DNA of 6,688 nt from an uncultured Eubacterium sp. (GCA_905236295.1 CAJOQF010000203.1:1-6688); one strand, 5' to 3'; positions 1-6,688 are shown, counted from the first letter of the stretch. A program made the numbers and translations. The notes: generated from the sequence alone by a model not told the origin.

Positions 1-5
1 AAAAT

Positions 6-3000
6 ATGGGAGTTAGTTGGACCGACCGACAAGAAAGAGTGATCACAACTAAGGATCGTACTTTGTTGGTCTCTGCTGCGGCAGGTTCCGGAAAGACTGC
101 AGTTCTTACCGAGAGGATAGTTAAGAGAATAATTGAGGACGGAATTGATATTGACCGCTTTATCGTAGTCACCTTTACCAGGGCGGCTGCTGCCTCTATG
201 CGCGAAAAAATATCCGACAGGTTACATGAAGCCTATATAAACGGTGAGGCGAAAGCCTCTGATATCGAGAGAAATATAAGCCTCCTCTCAGGAGCAAAGA
301 TTTCAACTATAGACAGTTTTTGCACGGATATCGTAAGAAAATATTTCTACAAGATAGGAATAGATCCTCAGTTTGTGATCGCATCGAATTCGCAGAGAGA
401 TGAGATGCTAAAAGAAGCCCTCGATGATGTGCTCGAAAAAGAGTATGAGGAGTTAAATGAGGAGTTTGTTCATTTTGTCGAGTGTTTTGCTCCGTCGAGG
501 GATGAAAGGCGTATGGAGGAGATGATAATCAGTCTCTATAATTTTTCGTGCTCACATCCCTGGCCTGAAAAATGGCTGAATGAATGCAGATTGGATCGCG
601 CCGGTAAAGAAGATTTTTTTGCATCGGATCTGGCGAAATTATTTTTTGAAAACTTTAAGACGGTTGTTTCGGAATGCATTGACAGATTGAATAAGGCATA
701 CGAAATGTCTTCTTCGGATGAGGCGTTAAAAAAGATTACCGATATGCTCGATAATGAGATTTCGGATCTTGAAGCTGTTTTGGAAAGTGATGACATAGGC
801 AGTATCTGGAATAAGATGTTATCCATCGATCATATCAGATTTCCATCGATCCGCAACTATGAGGACAAGGAGTTTAAAGATGAGATAAAAAACATTAGAG
901 ATGCCGTAAAAAAAGAGATCGTAGCATATAAAAAAGATATCTTTAACTGTACTTTTGACGATGCATACAATGACTGTATGTCTACGGCTTCGGATGTCTC
1001 GGTCCTTGTCGATCTTGTATTAAAAACATCAAGTCGTTTTCTTGAGATAAAACTGGAAAAAAATATTCTTGATTTCTCCGATATCGAGCATTTTGCTCTC
1101 GGCATTCTGGTTGACGAAAAAACCGGTAAACCGACGGACGTTGCGAAGGAGATTGCTGATTCGGTATACGAGATCATGATAGACGAGTACCAGGACAGCA
1201 ATAAGGTGCAGGAGGAGATATTAAACTCCGTCTCAAAGAGATACCTCTATGATGAAGGCGATACGGATGGAATAAAAGAGAATATTTTTATGGTCGGCGA
1301 TGTCAAGCAGTCGATCTACGGATTTAGAATGGCTGATCCTTCTCTGTTTATTGAAAAATATGACACCTATCCCGAGGAAGGATCCGACAGACAGAAGATC
1401 ATCCTGGACAGGAATTTCAGAAGCAGGGCAGAGGTCCTGGATACGACCAATGATATCTTTTATATGATCATGAAAAGAAGGCTCGGCGGTATAGAATACG
1501 ACAGGGACAGTGCGCTATATGTCGGAGCAGATTACAAAGAGGGAGAGGGATTTGATACTGAGGTTCTGGTATACGACAGCAACCTTTCGGATGAGGATGA
1601 GAAATTATCTTCAAATGCGGGAGAAGCTCATCTTATAGCACAAAAAATTCTTGAGCTGAAAGATAGCCAGCCGGTTAGTACAACCGATGGCTTTAGAAAA
1701 GCCAGGTTTTCCGATATTGTGATCCTGCTTAGGAGCTTGACTGCGCTAAAGAGTTTCTCGGATGTGTTTAAGGAATACGGTATACCGGTAAAAGCAGATA
1801 CAAAGGAGGGATTCTTTGAGGCTACAGAGATCAAAACTCTTATAAGTGTCCTCAAAACCATTGATAACCCCAGACAGGATATACCGCTTGCGGCAACAAT
1901 TTTAAGTCCGATTGTCGGTCTTTCTCAAAATGAGATCTCAAATATCAGGGCTGAGTCTGAAAGCAACGCCGGCTTGTATGAGGCATTGGATGAATACTAT
2001 AACGCTCATCCGAACTCGCTGAAAGTGAAGAGCTTTTTTGATCTATTAAATAAATACAGGCAGATGTCTTTGTATGCCACGGTGGGAGATCTGGTAAAGA
2101 GTATAGTTTACGATACGGGGTATTATGATTTTTGTGCCTGCATGAAATTTGGAATCTCGAGAAAAGCAAATCTGGATAAACTTATAGAGGAGGCTTACAA
2201 TTCCAATCAGGCCACATTGTTTGCCTTCCTTGAACACTTGAAACTTTTAGAGAATGAAAAGGATTTTGGCGCTTCGTCTGTGTATAAAAATGATGCTGAC
2301 GAGGTGAGTATAATGACTATACATAAGTCAAAGGGTCTGGAATTTCCGATCGTTATACTTGCAAAAGGTGGGGGGAGCTTCAACTTTGAAGATTTGAAGG
2401 CACCGGCTATTCTCCATAAAAATTTTGGGATCGGTATCGATTCGTATGATATAGAAAGGCGTGAAAAGAAGAAGGTTTTCACAAAAAAAGCATTACACTA
2501 TGTCAAAAAACTTGAAATGTATGCAGAGGAACAGAGAATCCTCTATGTTGCACTTACAAGAGCCAAGGAAAAACTGATAATAACCGGCGCTTACAAGGGT
2601 GGAATGGAAAGCTTTGAAAGGCGAAAGGGCGAATCACCGGATACTATTGATATCTCCAAGGCGAAAAGCTTTTTAGACTGGATACTTATGGCTCTGGCTA
2701 AATATGAGGATAAATATGATGTAAGATTCTTTTCAAATGAAGCTATTGAACAGAAAAAAGAGGAATTGCTGGCTCTTAAATCACCGGAAATTGCTGATCT
2801 TAAGAAATCCGGATCAAGCGATGATAAAAGCATCAAAGAAACGCTGGATAGCAGGTTTGCTTTTTCGTATTGCACTAGTCCGGAGGATGAACTGCCAATA
2901 AAGGTTTCCGTTTCTGAGATCAAGCATATGGCTATGGATGAGATTGAAGAGGAACCGCAGGTTGTCGCCGACTTCGTCAAAAGTGAAGAAGACAAAAAGG

Positions 3001-3542
3001 ACGAAGGACAAAATCTCGGGGCAAAGAGGGGCAGCGCCATGCATCGTTTTATGGAGTGCCTTGAATTTGAGAGCGGAGATATAGATCTGGAAGCTGAGCT
3101 TGAAAAGGTTTTATCCGACGGCAGGATGACAGAAGAGGAAGTTTCGCTTCTCAACAAAAAAGCATTGCTTAGTTTCTTTAAAAATGATATATATTTTAGG
3201 ATGGTCAAAGCGCAGAGCGAAGGTATGCTTTTTAAAGAACAGCCCTTTGTTATGAAGGAATCATCGCTTAAGTCGGGCTTTTCAAAAGACGTCGAGGGAG
3301 ATATTCTCATTCAGGGAATAATTGATGCATTTTGGATAGAGGGAGATAATGTCTGCCTGCTTGATTACAAGACGGATTTTGTGAGCTCAGCAAAAGAGCT
3401 TGTCGATAGGTACAGCACACAGCTTATGCTATATGCTGATGCGCTTGAAAAAAGCCTGAAAAAAAAGGTGAATGATACATTTATTTATTCGTTTAGACTT
3501 GGAGAATTAATTAAACTAGGAGTTTCTGATTATGAAGATTAA
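6..3542 (+). CDS. addA: AddA, ATP-dependent helicase/nuclease subunit A of the AddAB recombination enzyme
   Basis: AddA pairs with AddB to process double-strand DNA breaks: it unwinds and degrades ends and, after Chi recognition, leaves a 3' tail for RecA. The 1178-residue product shows the full set of UvrD/Rep-type (SF1A) helicase motifs: Walker A AAAGSGKT (24-31), motif Ia VTFTRAAA (55-62), STIDSFC (100-106), Walker B IDEYQD (392-397), motif III GDVKQSIYGFR (431-441), motif IV LDRNFRSR (467-474), motif V MTIHKSKGLEFP (770-781) and motif VI QRILYVALTRAK (843-854). A RecB-family nuclease domain follows, with His1013 (GSAMHRFME), Asp1107 (QGIIDAFW), Asp1120/Lys1122 (LLDYKTD) and the QLMLYADAL helix (1139-1147), so both activities look intact. 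Length is close to the Bacillus subtilis protein (about 1230). The ATG at 6 gives the family-typical MGVSWT opening, but only five bases precede it, so the ribosome binding site is unseen. addB is expected just upstream (inference). The 3' end overlaps the next gene by 11 bases. Confidence 0.97.
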   Translation: MGVSWTDRQERVITTKDRTLLVSAAAGSGKTAVLTERIVKRIIEDGIDIDRFIVVTFTRAAAASMREKISDRLHEAYINGEAKASDIERNISLLSGAKISTIDSFCTDIVRKYFYKIGIDPQFVIASNSQRDEMLKEALDDVLEKEYEELNEEFVHFVECFAPSRDERRMEEMIISLYNFSCSHPWPEKWLNECRLDRAGKEDFFASDLAKLFFENFKTVVSECIDRLNKAYEMSSSDEALKKITDMLDNEISDLEAVLESDDIGSIWNKMLSIDHIRFPSIRNYEDKEFKDEIKNIRDAVKKEIVAYKKDIFNCTFDDAYNDCMSTASDVSVLVDLVLKTSSRFLEIKLEKNILDFSDIEHFALGILVDEKTGKPTDVAKEIADSVYEIMIDEYQDSNKVQEEILNSVSKRYLYDEGDTDGIKENIFMVGDVKQSIYGFRMADPSLFIEKYDTYPEEGSDRQKIILDRNFRSRAEVLDTTNDIFYMIMKRRLGGIEYDRDSALYVGADYKEGEGFDTEVLVYDSNLSDEDEKLSSNAGEAHLIAQKILELKDSQPVSTTDGFRKARFSDIVILLRSLTALKSFSDVFKEYGIPVKADTKEGFFEATEIKTLISVLKTIDNPRQDIPLAATILSPIVGLSQNEISNIRAESESNAGLYEALDEYYNAHPNSLKVKSFFDLLNKYRQMSLYATVGDLVKSIVYDTGYYDFCACMKFGISRKANLDKLIEEAYNSNQATLFAFLEHLKLLENEKDFGASSVYKNDADEVSIMTIHKSKGLEFPIVILAKGGGSFNFEDLKAPAILHKNFGIGIDSYDIERREKKKVFTKKALHYVKKLEMYAEEQRILYVALTRAKEKLIITGAYKGGMESFERRKGESPDTIDISKAKSFLDWILMALAKYEDKYDVRFFSNEAIEQKKEELLALKSPEIADLKKSGSSDDKSIKETLDSRFAFSYCTSPEDELPIKVSVSEIKHMAMDEIEEEPQVVADFVKSEEDKKDEGQNLGAKRGSAMHRFMECLEFESGDIDLEAELEKVLSDGRMTEEEVSLLNKKALLSFFKNDIYFRMVKAQSEGMLFKEQPFVMKESSLKSGFSKDVEGDILIQGIIDAFWIEGDNVCLLDYKTDFVSSAKELVDRYSTQLMLYADALEKSLKKKVNDTFIYSFRLGELIKLGVSDYED
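3518..3522 (+). promoter_or_regulatory. Ribosome binding site of the parvulin-like lipoprotein, inside addA
   Basis: AGGAG lies nine bases before the ATG at 3532 and within the last codons of addA. It fixes the start of the downstream gene inside addA. There is no room for a terminator between the genes, which supports co-transcription and possible translational coupling. Confidence 0.85.
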
Positions 3543-4551
3543 TAAACTTATGGTAGTGTTGTCGATGACAGCCGTGCTTGCAGCAGGTGCACTTGCCGGG
3601 TGTACCTCGGATGAAGTATCCTCAGATGCGATGACATCCTCACACGAGCAGATATCAACATCCGGTACTTCTAAAACTGTAATAAAGATTGACGGTGAGT
3701 CGATTCCTTTAGCAGAGGCGAGAGTATATATGCTCAACTATCAAAACATTTACGGGCGCATGTATGGTGCTGATGTGATGTCAAAAGAGGATAAGGTAAA
3801 AGATTTTACGGAATATATAAAAGACATCTCGATAACCACACTTGCAAGAACAGTTACGATGTCCAAACTGGCAGATGAGCAGGAATTGTCTCTGGATGCA
3901 ACAACACTTGAAGAGATAGAGAAAGTGGCAGGAGAGTACTACAGCTCGTTAAACGATACCGAAAAAGAATATCTGGGAGTCAGTGAATCCGACATAAATG
4001 ATATGTATGTTGATTACGCACTTGCAAACAAAGTCTATGAGAATCTGACCAAGTCCGTAAATCTTGAGGTTTCGGATGATGAAGCCAGGGTAATGCGTGC
4101 AAAGAGAATATTTGTGTCGAGCGATGAAGCATTAAAGAAAGTAAAAAAGGCGCTTAATAATAACACTGAATTTGATGTAGTCGCCAGCGAATACAATGAA
4201 AAAGCGGATCTTGATATAAATATTTCCAGAGGAGATCTGCCGGACGAAGTTATTAGCGTTGCTTTTGCGCTTGAGAATGATGAGATCTCCGAGCCTGTTG
4301 CCGCTGATGGCGGATATTATATCATCAAATGCATCAATAAATTTGATGATGAATTGTCACAGGCAAACAAGGTTATCATTGCGGATGCGCGAAAAACAGA
4401 TGCGTTTGACAAGGTTTACAATGAGTATAAGTCTCAGATAAGGACTTCGCTTGTTGACAGAGTCTGGAACAAGGAAATCCTTTACTCGGATGATGCGCTT
4501 TTGTCGGATTCGTTCTTCCAGATATATGAGGATCATTTCAAAACAGAATAA
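3532..4551 (+). CDS. Parvulin/PrsA-SurA-like peptidyl-prolyl isomerase-family lipoprotein, probably degenerate at the active site
   Basis: Predicted extracytoplasmic folding factor of 339 residues anchored to the outer face of the membrane. The N-terminus is a lipoprotein signal: basic MKINK, a hydrophobic stretch (about 7-20) and the lipobox LAGC with lipidated Cys24. A Ser/Thr-rich tether (25-48) follows, then a mainly helical segment (49-180) resembling the SurA/PrsA N-terminal chaperone region. A parvulin-like domain (about 185-271) is recognised from its order of elements: VMRAKRIFV, an ALKKVKKAL helix, NTEFDVVASEYNEKA, RGDLPDEV, AFALENDEISEPV and GYYIIK. A charged helical tail (275-339) ends the protein. 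The two histidines usual in active parvulins (ASHIL and GYHII contexts) are Arg192 and Tyr263 here, so isomerase activity is doubtful and a holdase role is possible. The ATG at 3532 is supported by AGGAG nine bases upstream and by the signal peptide. It probably shares a transcript with addA, although no functional link is obvious. The fold assignment is fairly confident; naming it prsA specifically would be overcalling. Confidence 0.85.
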   Translation: MKINKLMVVLSMTAVLAAGALAGCTSDEVSSDAMTSSHEQISTSGTSKTVIKIDGESIPLAEARVYMLNYQNIYGRMYGADVMSKEDKVKDFTEYIKDISITTLARTVTMSKLADEQELSLDATTLEEIEKVAGEYYSSLNDTEKEYLGVSESDINDMYVDYALANKVYENLTKSVNLEVSDDEARVMRAKRIFVSSDEALKKVKKALNNNTEFDVVASEYNEKADLDINISRGDLPDEVISVAFALENDEISEPVAADGGYYIIKCINKFDDELSQANKVIIADARKTDAFDKVYNEYKSQIRTSLVDRVWNKEILYSDDALLSDSFFQIYEDHFKTE

Positions 4552-4567
4552 CAGGGTTTTGCTTATA

Positions 4568-4607
4568 ATACAAAAAACTCGGACGGCTTGCGTCCGAGTT
4601 TTTGTAT
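4568..4607. terminator. Bidirectional intrinsic terminator between convergent transcription units
   Basis: A perfect 9-bp GC-rich stem, ACTCGGACG (4577-4585) and CGTCCGAGT (4591-4599), closes a GCTTG loop. The flanking A-tract (4572-4577) and T-tract (4599-4603) extend the inverted repeat to ATA (4568-4570) and TAT (4605-4607) with a single unpaired A. Plus-strand RNA from the addA-lipoprotein unit ends in hairpin plus UUUUU; minus-strand RNA from htpG ends in hairpin plus UUUUUU. The repeat starts 16 bases after the lipoprotein stop and ends one base before the htpG stop codon, so it is best placed to serve both genes. Use in both directions is inferred from symmetry. Confidence 0.92.
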
Positions 4608-4608
4608 A

Positions 4609-6657
4609 CTATTTTGTGAGAAGCTTCATTATCTCGTTTGAACGTTTGATAAACGCTGTCATATCTTCGTTTGAGAGTGGCTTGTTTGCTATTCTTGCAA
4701 GGTCGTAAAGCTGATTGCAGATCATATCGCCATGCTCTGCATCTTTGTTTTCGAGCAGATATTTTACAAGAGTGTTGTTCACATTTAAAACGAGAGTCTC
4801 AGGAGCTCCCATATCACCCATAGGCATACCGCTCATTGCGTACATTTTCATCATCTGTTCCATTCTGATTCCGTCTTCCGAGAGGGTGATCATGGATGAA
4901 ACTTCATCATTCTTAAACTTCTCAACCTTAACGGTAAGATTTTCTTTTCCTGTTGCCTTTTTAAACATTTCAGAGAGAGTTTCAAGGGCGTCCTTTAATT
5001 CTTCTTCTGAACTTTCCTCGGTGAAGACATCGGTCACATCGGCATCAATGCGGACAAATTTGTATTTGTCGTTTCGTCTCTCAAGCTGTGTTATAAAGCT
5101 TGAATCAATATTGTGCTCAAGGATTACAGCGTCCATGTTGTTTTCTTTGAACATATTGATATACTGGCTTTGCTGTTCAACGTCTGAGACATAATATACA
5201 GGAGTTCTCTCGTCCTTTTGTCCTTCAGAGTCGTTTTTTATCTCCTCGTTTTCAGCTTTCTTTTCTTCCTCATCTTTTACGAGGATCTCTGGGAGAGTGA
5301 GATACTTGCCGTCCAGATTCTTGAATAGGATATAGTCGTTCATCTTATCACAGAACTTTTCGTCCTTTAAGCAGCCGAATTTGATAAACGGTGAGATATC
5401 ATCCCAGTATTTCTCATAATTTTCTTTGTCTGTCTTGCAGAGTCCCGAAAGCTTGTCGGCAACCTTTTTGGTGATGTAATCAGAGATCTTCTTAACGAAT
5501 CCGTCATTTTGAAGAGCACTTCTTGATACGTTGAGCGGCAGATCCGGACAGTCGATCACTCCCTTTAACAACATAAGGAACTCTGGGATAACCTCCTTGA
5601 TATTGTCGGCAATAAATACCTGGTTATTGTAAAGTTTAATAGTTCCCTCGATAGAATCATATTCGGTATTGATCTTCGGGAAGTAGAGGATACCCTTTAA
5701 GTTGAACGGATAGTCCATGTTCAGGTGGATCCAGAACAGCGGCTCTTTGTAATCTGCAAATACCTTGCGATAAAAGCTCTTGTATTCCTCATCCGTGCAG
5801 TCGTTAGGATGCTTTGTCCAAAGTGGATTTGTGTCATTGATGGCAACAGGGCGTTTTAATATCTTGTATTTTTCTTTCTTTGGTGAAACCTCAACGATTT
5901 CTTTTTCGCCGGTTTCCTCGTTTTCTTTTTCTTCTGTCTTGGCTTCTTCGACTATGGTCTCGATCACAGTGTCCTTGTCGGTGAGCTCATCCTTTTCGAT
6001 GGTCTCATACTGAGGCTCATTGTTCTCTTTAGAGATGAAGATAGGTGTAGGCATAAATGAGCAGTATTTTTCAATTACTTCTCTTGCGCGATATTCGTTT
6101 GAGAATTCGAGGCAGTCTTCATTTAAGAAGAGAGTGATGGTTGTACCAACCTCTGTCTTGTCAGAGTCGGAAATTGAGTACTCTGTGCCTCCGTCGCACT
6201 CCCAGTGAACTGCTTTTGCGCCGTCCTTAAATGAGAGAGTATCGATGTGAACTTCGTCTGCAACCATAAATGCAGAGTAGAAGCCGAGTCCGAAATGTCC
6301 GATTATCTGTTCGCCGTCCGCTTTGTCCTTGTATTTTTCAAGGAAGTCTGTTGCTCCGGAGAATGCGATCTGATTGATGTATTCTTCAACCTCATCGGCG
6401 GTCATACCGATACCGTTGTCGGTAATCTTTATTGTCTTATCCTCGGCGCTAAGTACTACATTGATCTTTGGCTCATAGTCATCCGGGAGGGAATACTCGC
6501 CTACCATATCAAGTTTTTTCAGTTTTGTGATAGCATCACAGCCATTAGAGATAAGTTCTCTGTAGAATATGTCATGATCTGAATATAACCATTTTTTGAT
6601 TACGGGGAAAATATTTTCACTGGAAATGGACAGTGATCCGTGTTTTTCGTTAGCCAT
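4609..6657 (-). CDS. htpG: HtpG, bacterial Hsp90-family molecular chaperone
   Basis: Cytoplasmic ATP-driven dimeric chaperone that remodels client proteins, usually together with the DnaK system. Numbering from the chosen ATG (682 residues), the GHKL ATPase domain has catalytic Glu34 and Asn38 in RELISNGCDA, Asp80 in TDNGIGM, the lid segment GHFGLGFYSAFMVAD (120-134) and GTTITLFL (171-178). The middle domain has LFWIHLNMDYPF (307-318) and the ATP-contacting Arg379 in LPLNVSRSALQ. The C-terminal domain carries a methionine-rich segment (599-616), matching the client-binding amphipathic helix region, followed by the dimerisation region. The protein is longer than typical bacterial HtpG (about 610-640) because of two charged insertions: one between the N and middle domains (about 222-262) and one near 458-485. 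The start at 6657 is chosen because AGGAG lies eight bases upstream; the in-frame GTG at 6666 overlaps that site and cannot use it. The gene converges on the addA-lipoprotein unit. Its promoter is outside the window, so heat-shock control cannot be judged. Confidence 0.97.
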   Translation of the reverse strand: MANEKHGSLSISSENIFPVIKKWLYSDHDIFYRELISNGCDAITKLKKLDMVGEYSLPDDYEPKINVVLSAEDKTIKITDNGIGMTADEVEEYINQIAFSGATDFLEKYKDKADGEQIIGHFGLGFYSAFMVADEVHIDTLSFKDGAKAVHWECDGGTEYSISDSDKTEVGTTITLFLNEDCLEFSNEYRAREVIEKYCSFMPTPIFISKENNEPQYETIEKDELTDKDTVIETIVEEAKTEEKENEETGEKEIVEVSPKKEKYKILKRPVAINDTNPLWTKHPNDCTDEEYKSFYRKVFADYKEPLFWIHLNMDYPFNLKGILYFPKINTEYDSIEGTIKLYNNQVFIADNIKEVIPEFLMLLKGVIDCPDLPLNVSRSALQNDGFVKKISDYITKKVADKLSGLCKTDKENYEKYWDDISPFIKFGCLKDEKFCDKMNDYILFKNLDGKYLTLPEILVKDEEEKKAENEEIKNDSEGQKDERTPVYYVSDVEQQSQYINMFKENNMDAVILEHNIDSSFITQLERRNDKYKFVRIDADVTDVFTEESSEEELKDALETLSEMFKKATGKENLTVKVEKFKNDEVSSMITLSEDGIRMEQMMKMYAMSGMPMGDMGAPETLVLNVNNTLVKYLLENKDAEHGDMICNQLYDLARIANKPLSNEDMTAFIKRSNEIMKLLTK

Positions 6658-6665
6658 TTTATTCA

Positions 6666-6670
6666 CTCCT
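6666..6670 (-). promoter_or_regulatory. htpG ribosome binding site, which decides the start codon
   Basis: On the minus strand the leader reads AAATGAGGAGTGAATAAAATGGCT. AGGAG (6670-6666) is eight bases before the ATG at 6657-6655, ideal spacing. A GTG in the same frame at 6666-6664 shares its first G with the AGGAG, so it cannot be the start served by this site. Only 18 more bases follow to the window edge; they are AT-rich and show no promoter I can defend. Confidence 0.9.
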
Positions 6671-6688
6671 CATTTAAAATTTATTGAT

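Noticed and set aside
2591..3310. A 239-codon open frame on the minus strand opposite the addA 3' half
   Set aside because: Its translation is Ser/Leu-rich low complexity, as expected from the reverse complement of a Glu/Lys/Asp-rich coding region. It has no recognisable domain and lies wholly inside well-supported addA.
4451..4708. An 85-codon plus-strand open frame running from the lipoprotein gene through the terminator into htpG
   Set aside because: It crosses a strong terminator and overlaps two real genes; the translation is Arg/Ser-rich with no recognisable features.
4715..5194. A 159-codon plus-strand open frame opposite the htpG 3' half
   Set aside because: It is a mirror of htpG coding sequence with Ser/Phe-rich composition and no supporting ribosome binding site or domain; htpG is unambiguous here.
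6247..6582. A 111-codon plus-strand open frame opposite the htpG ATPase domain, with some hydrophobic stretches
   Set aside because: It lies opposite the most conserved part of htpG, so its openness is explained by htpG codon constraints.
6671..6688. Possible htpG promoter or heat-shock operator at the right edge
   Set aside because: Only 18 AT-rich bases lie beyond the ribosome binding site. No -10/-35 pair and no CIRCE-type inverted repeat can be seen in that length.
1..6688. Search for an undescribed system: arrays, mobile elements, toxin-antitoxin pairs, structured RNAs or defence genes
   Set aside because: The window is almost completely filled by three recognisable, intact genes with only one short intergenic gap. 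AddAB has links to DNA-end defence and to CRISPR spacer acquisition in bacteria generally, but nothing here indicates a dedicated defence locus.

Overview
The window looks like ordinary chromosomal housekeeping DNA from a low-to-moderate GC Firmicute, most likely an anaerobic Clostridia member of the Lachnospiraceae type. The evidence is an AddA-type (not RecB-type) recombination nuclease beginning MGVSWT, strong AGGAG ribosome binding sites, a Gram-positive-style lipoprotein foldase, and a clostridial-style HtpG (its ATP site reads RELISNGCDA and its arginine-finger region reads NVSRS). The family-level assignment is inference from protein style; no rRNA or other marker is present.

Layout: (1) 6-3542, plus strand, full-length addA, the helicase-nuclease subunit of the AddAB double-strand-break repair enzyme. 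Its upstream neighbour, probably addB, lies off the left edge. (2) 3532-4551, plus strand, a lipoprotein with a parvulin/PrsA-like fold. Its start codon lies inside the last 11 bases of addA, so the two are almost certainly co-transcribed and probably translationally coupled. (3) 4568-4607, a strong inverted repeat with A- and T-tracts, acting as a shared bidirectional terminator between the two convergent transcription units. (4) 4609-6657, minus strand, htpG, the bacterial Hsp90 chaperone. Its ribosome binding site, at the right edge, shows that translation begins at the ATG at 6657 and not at the GTG three codons upstream. There is no gene-free stretch longer than 60 bases.

The three genes do not form an obvious functional system. 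AddA acts on DNA ends in the cytoplasm, the lipoprotein is predicted to act outside the membrane on exported proteins, and HtpG acts on cytoplasmic client proteins. Two are protein-folding factors, but they are on opposite strands and convergent, so they are not co-transcribed.

I found no new biological system here. The points most worth a second look are the apparent loss of both parvulin histidines in the lipoprotein, two long charged insertions and an unusual Cys in the ATP pocket of HtpG, the htpG start correction, and the compact shared terminator. No RNA genes, mobile elements, CRISPR arrays or pseudogenes were seen.
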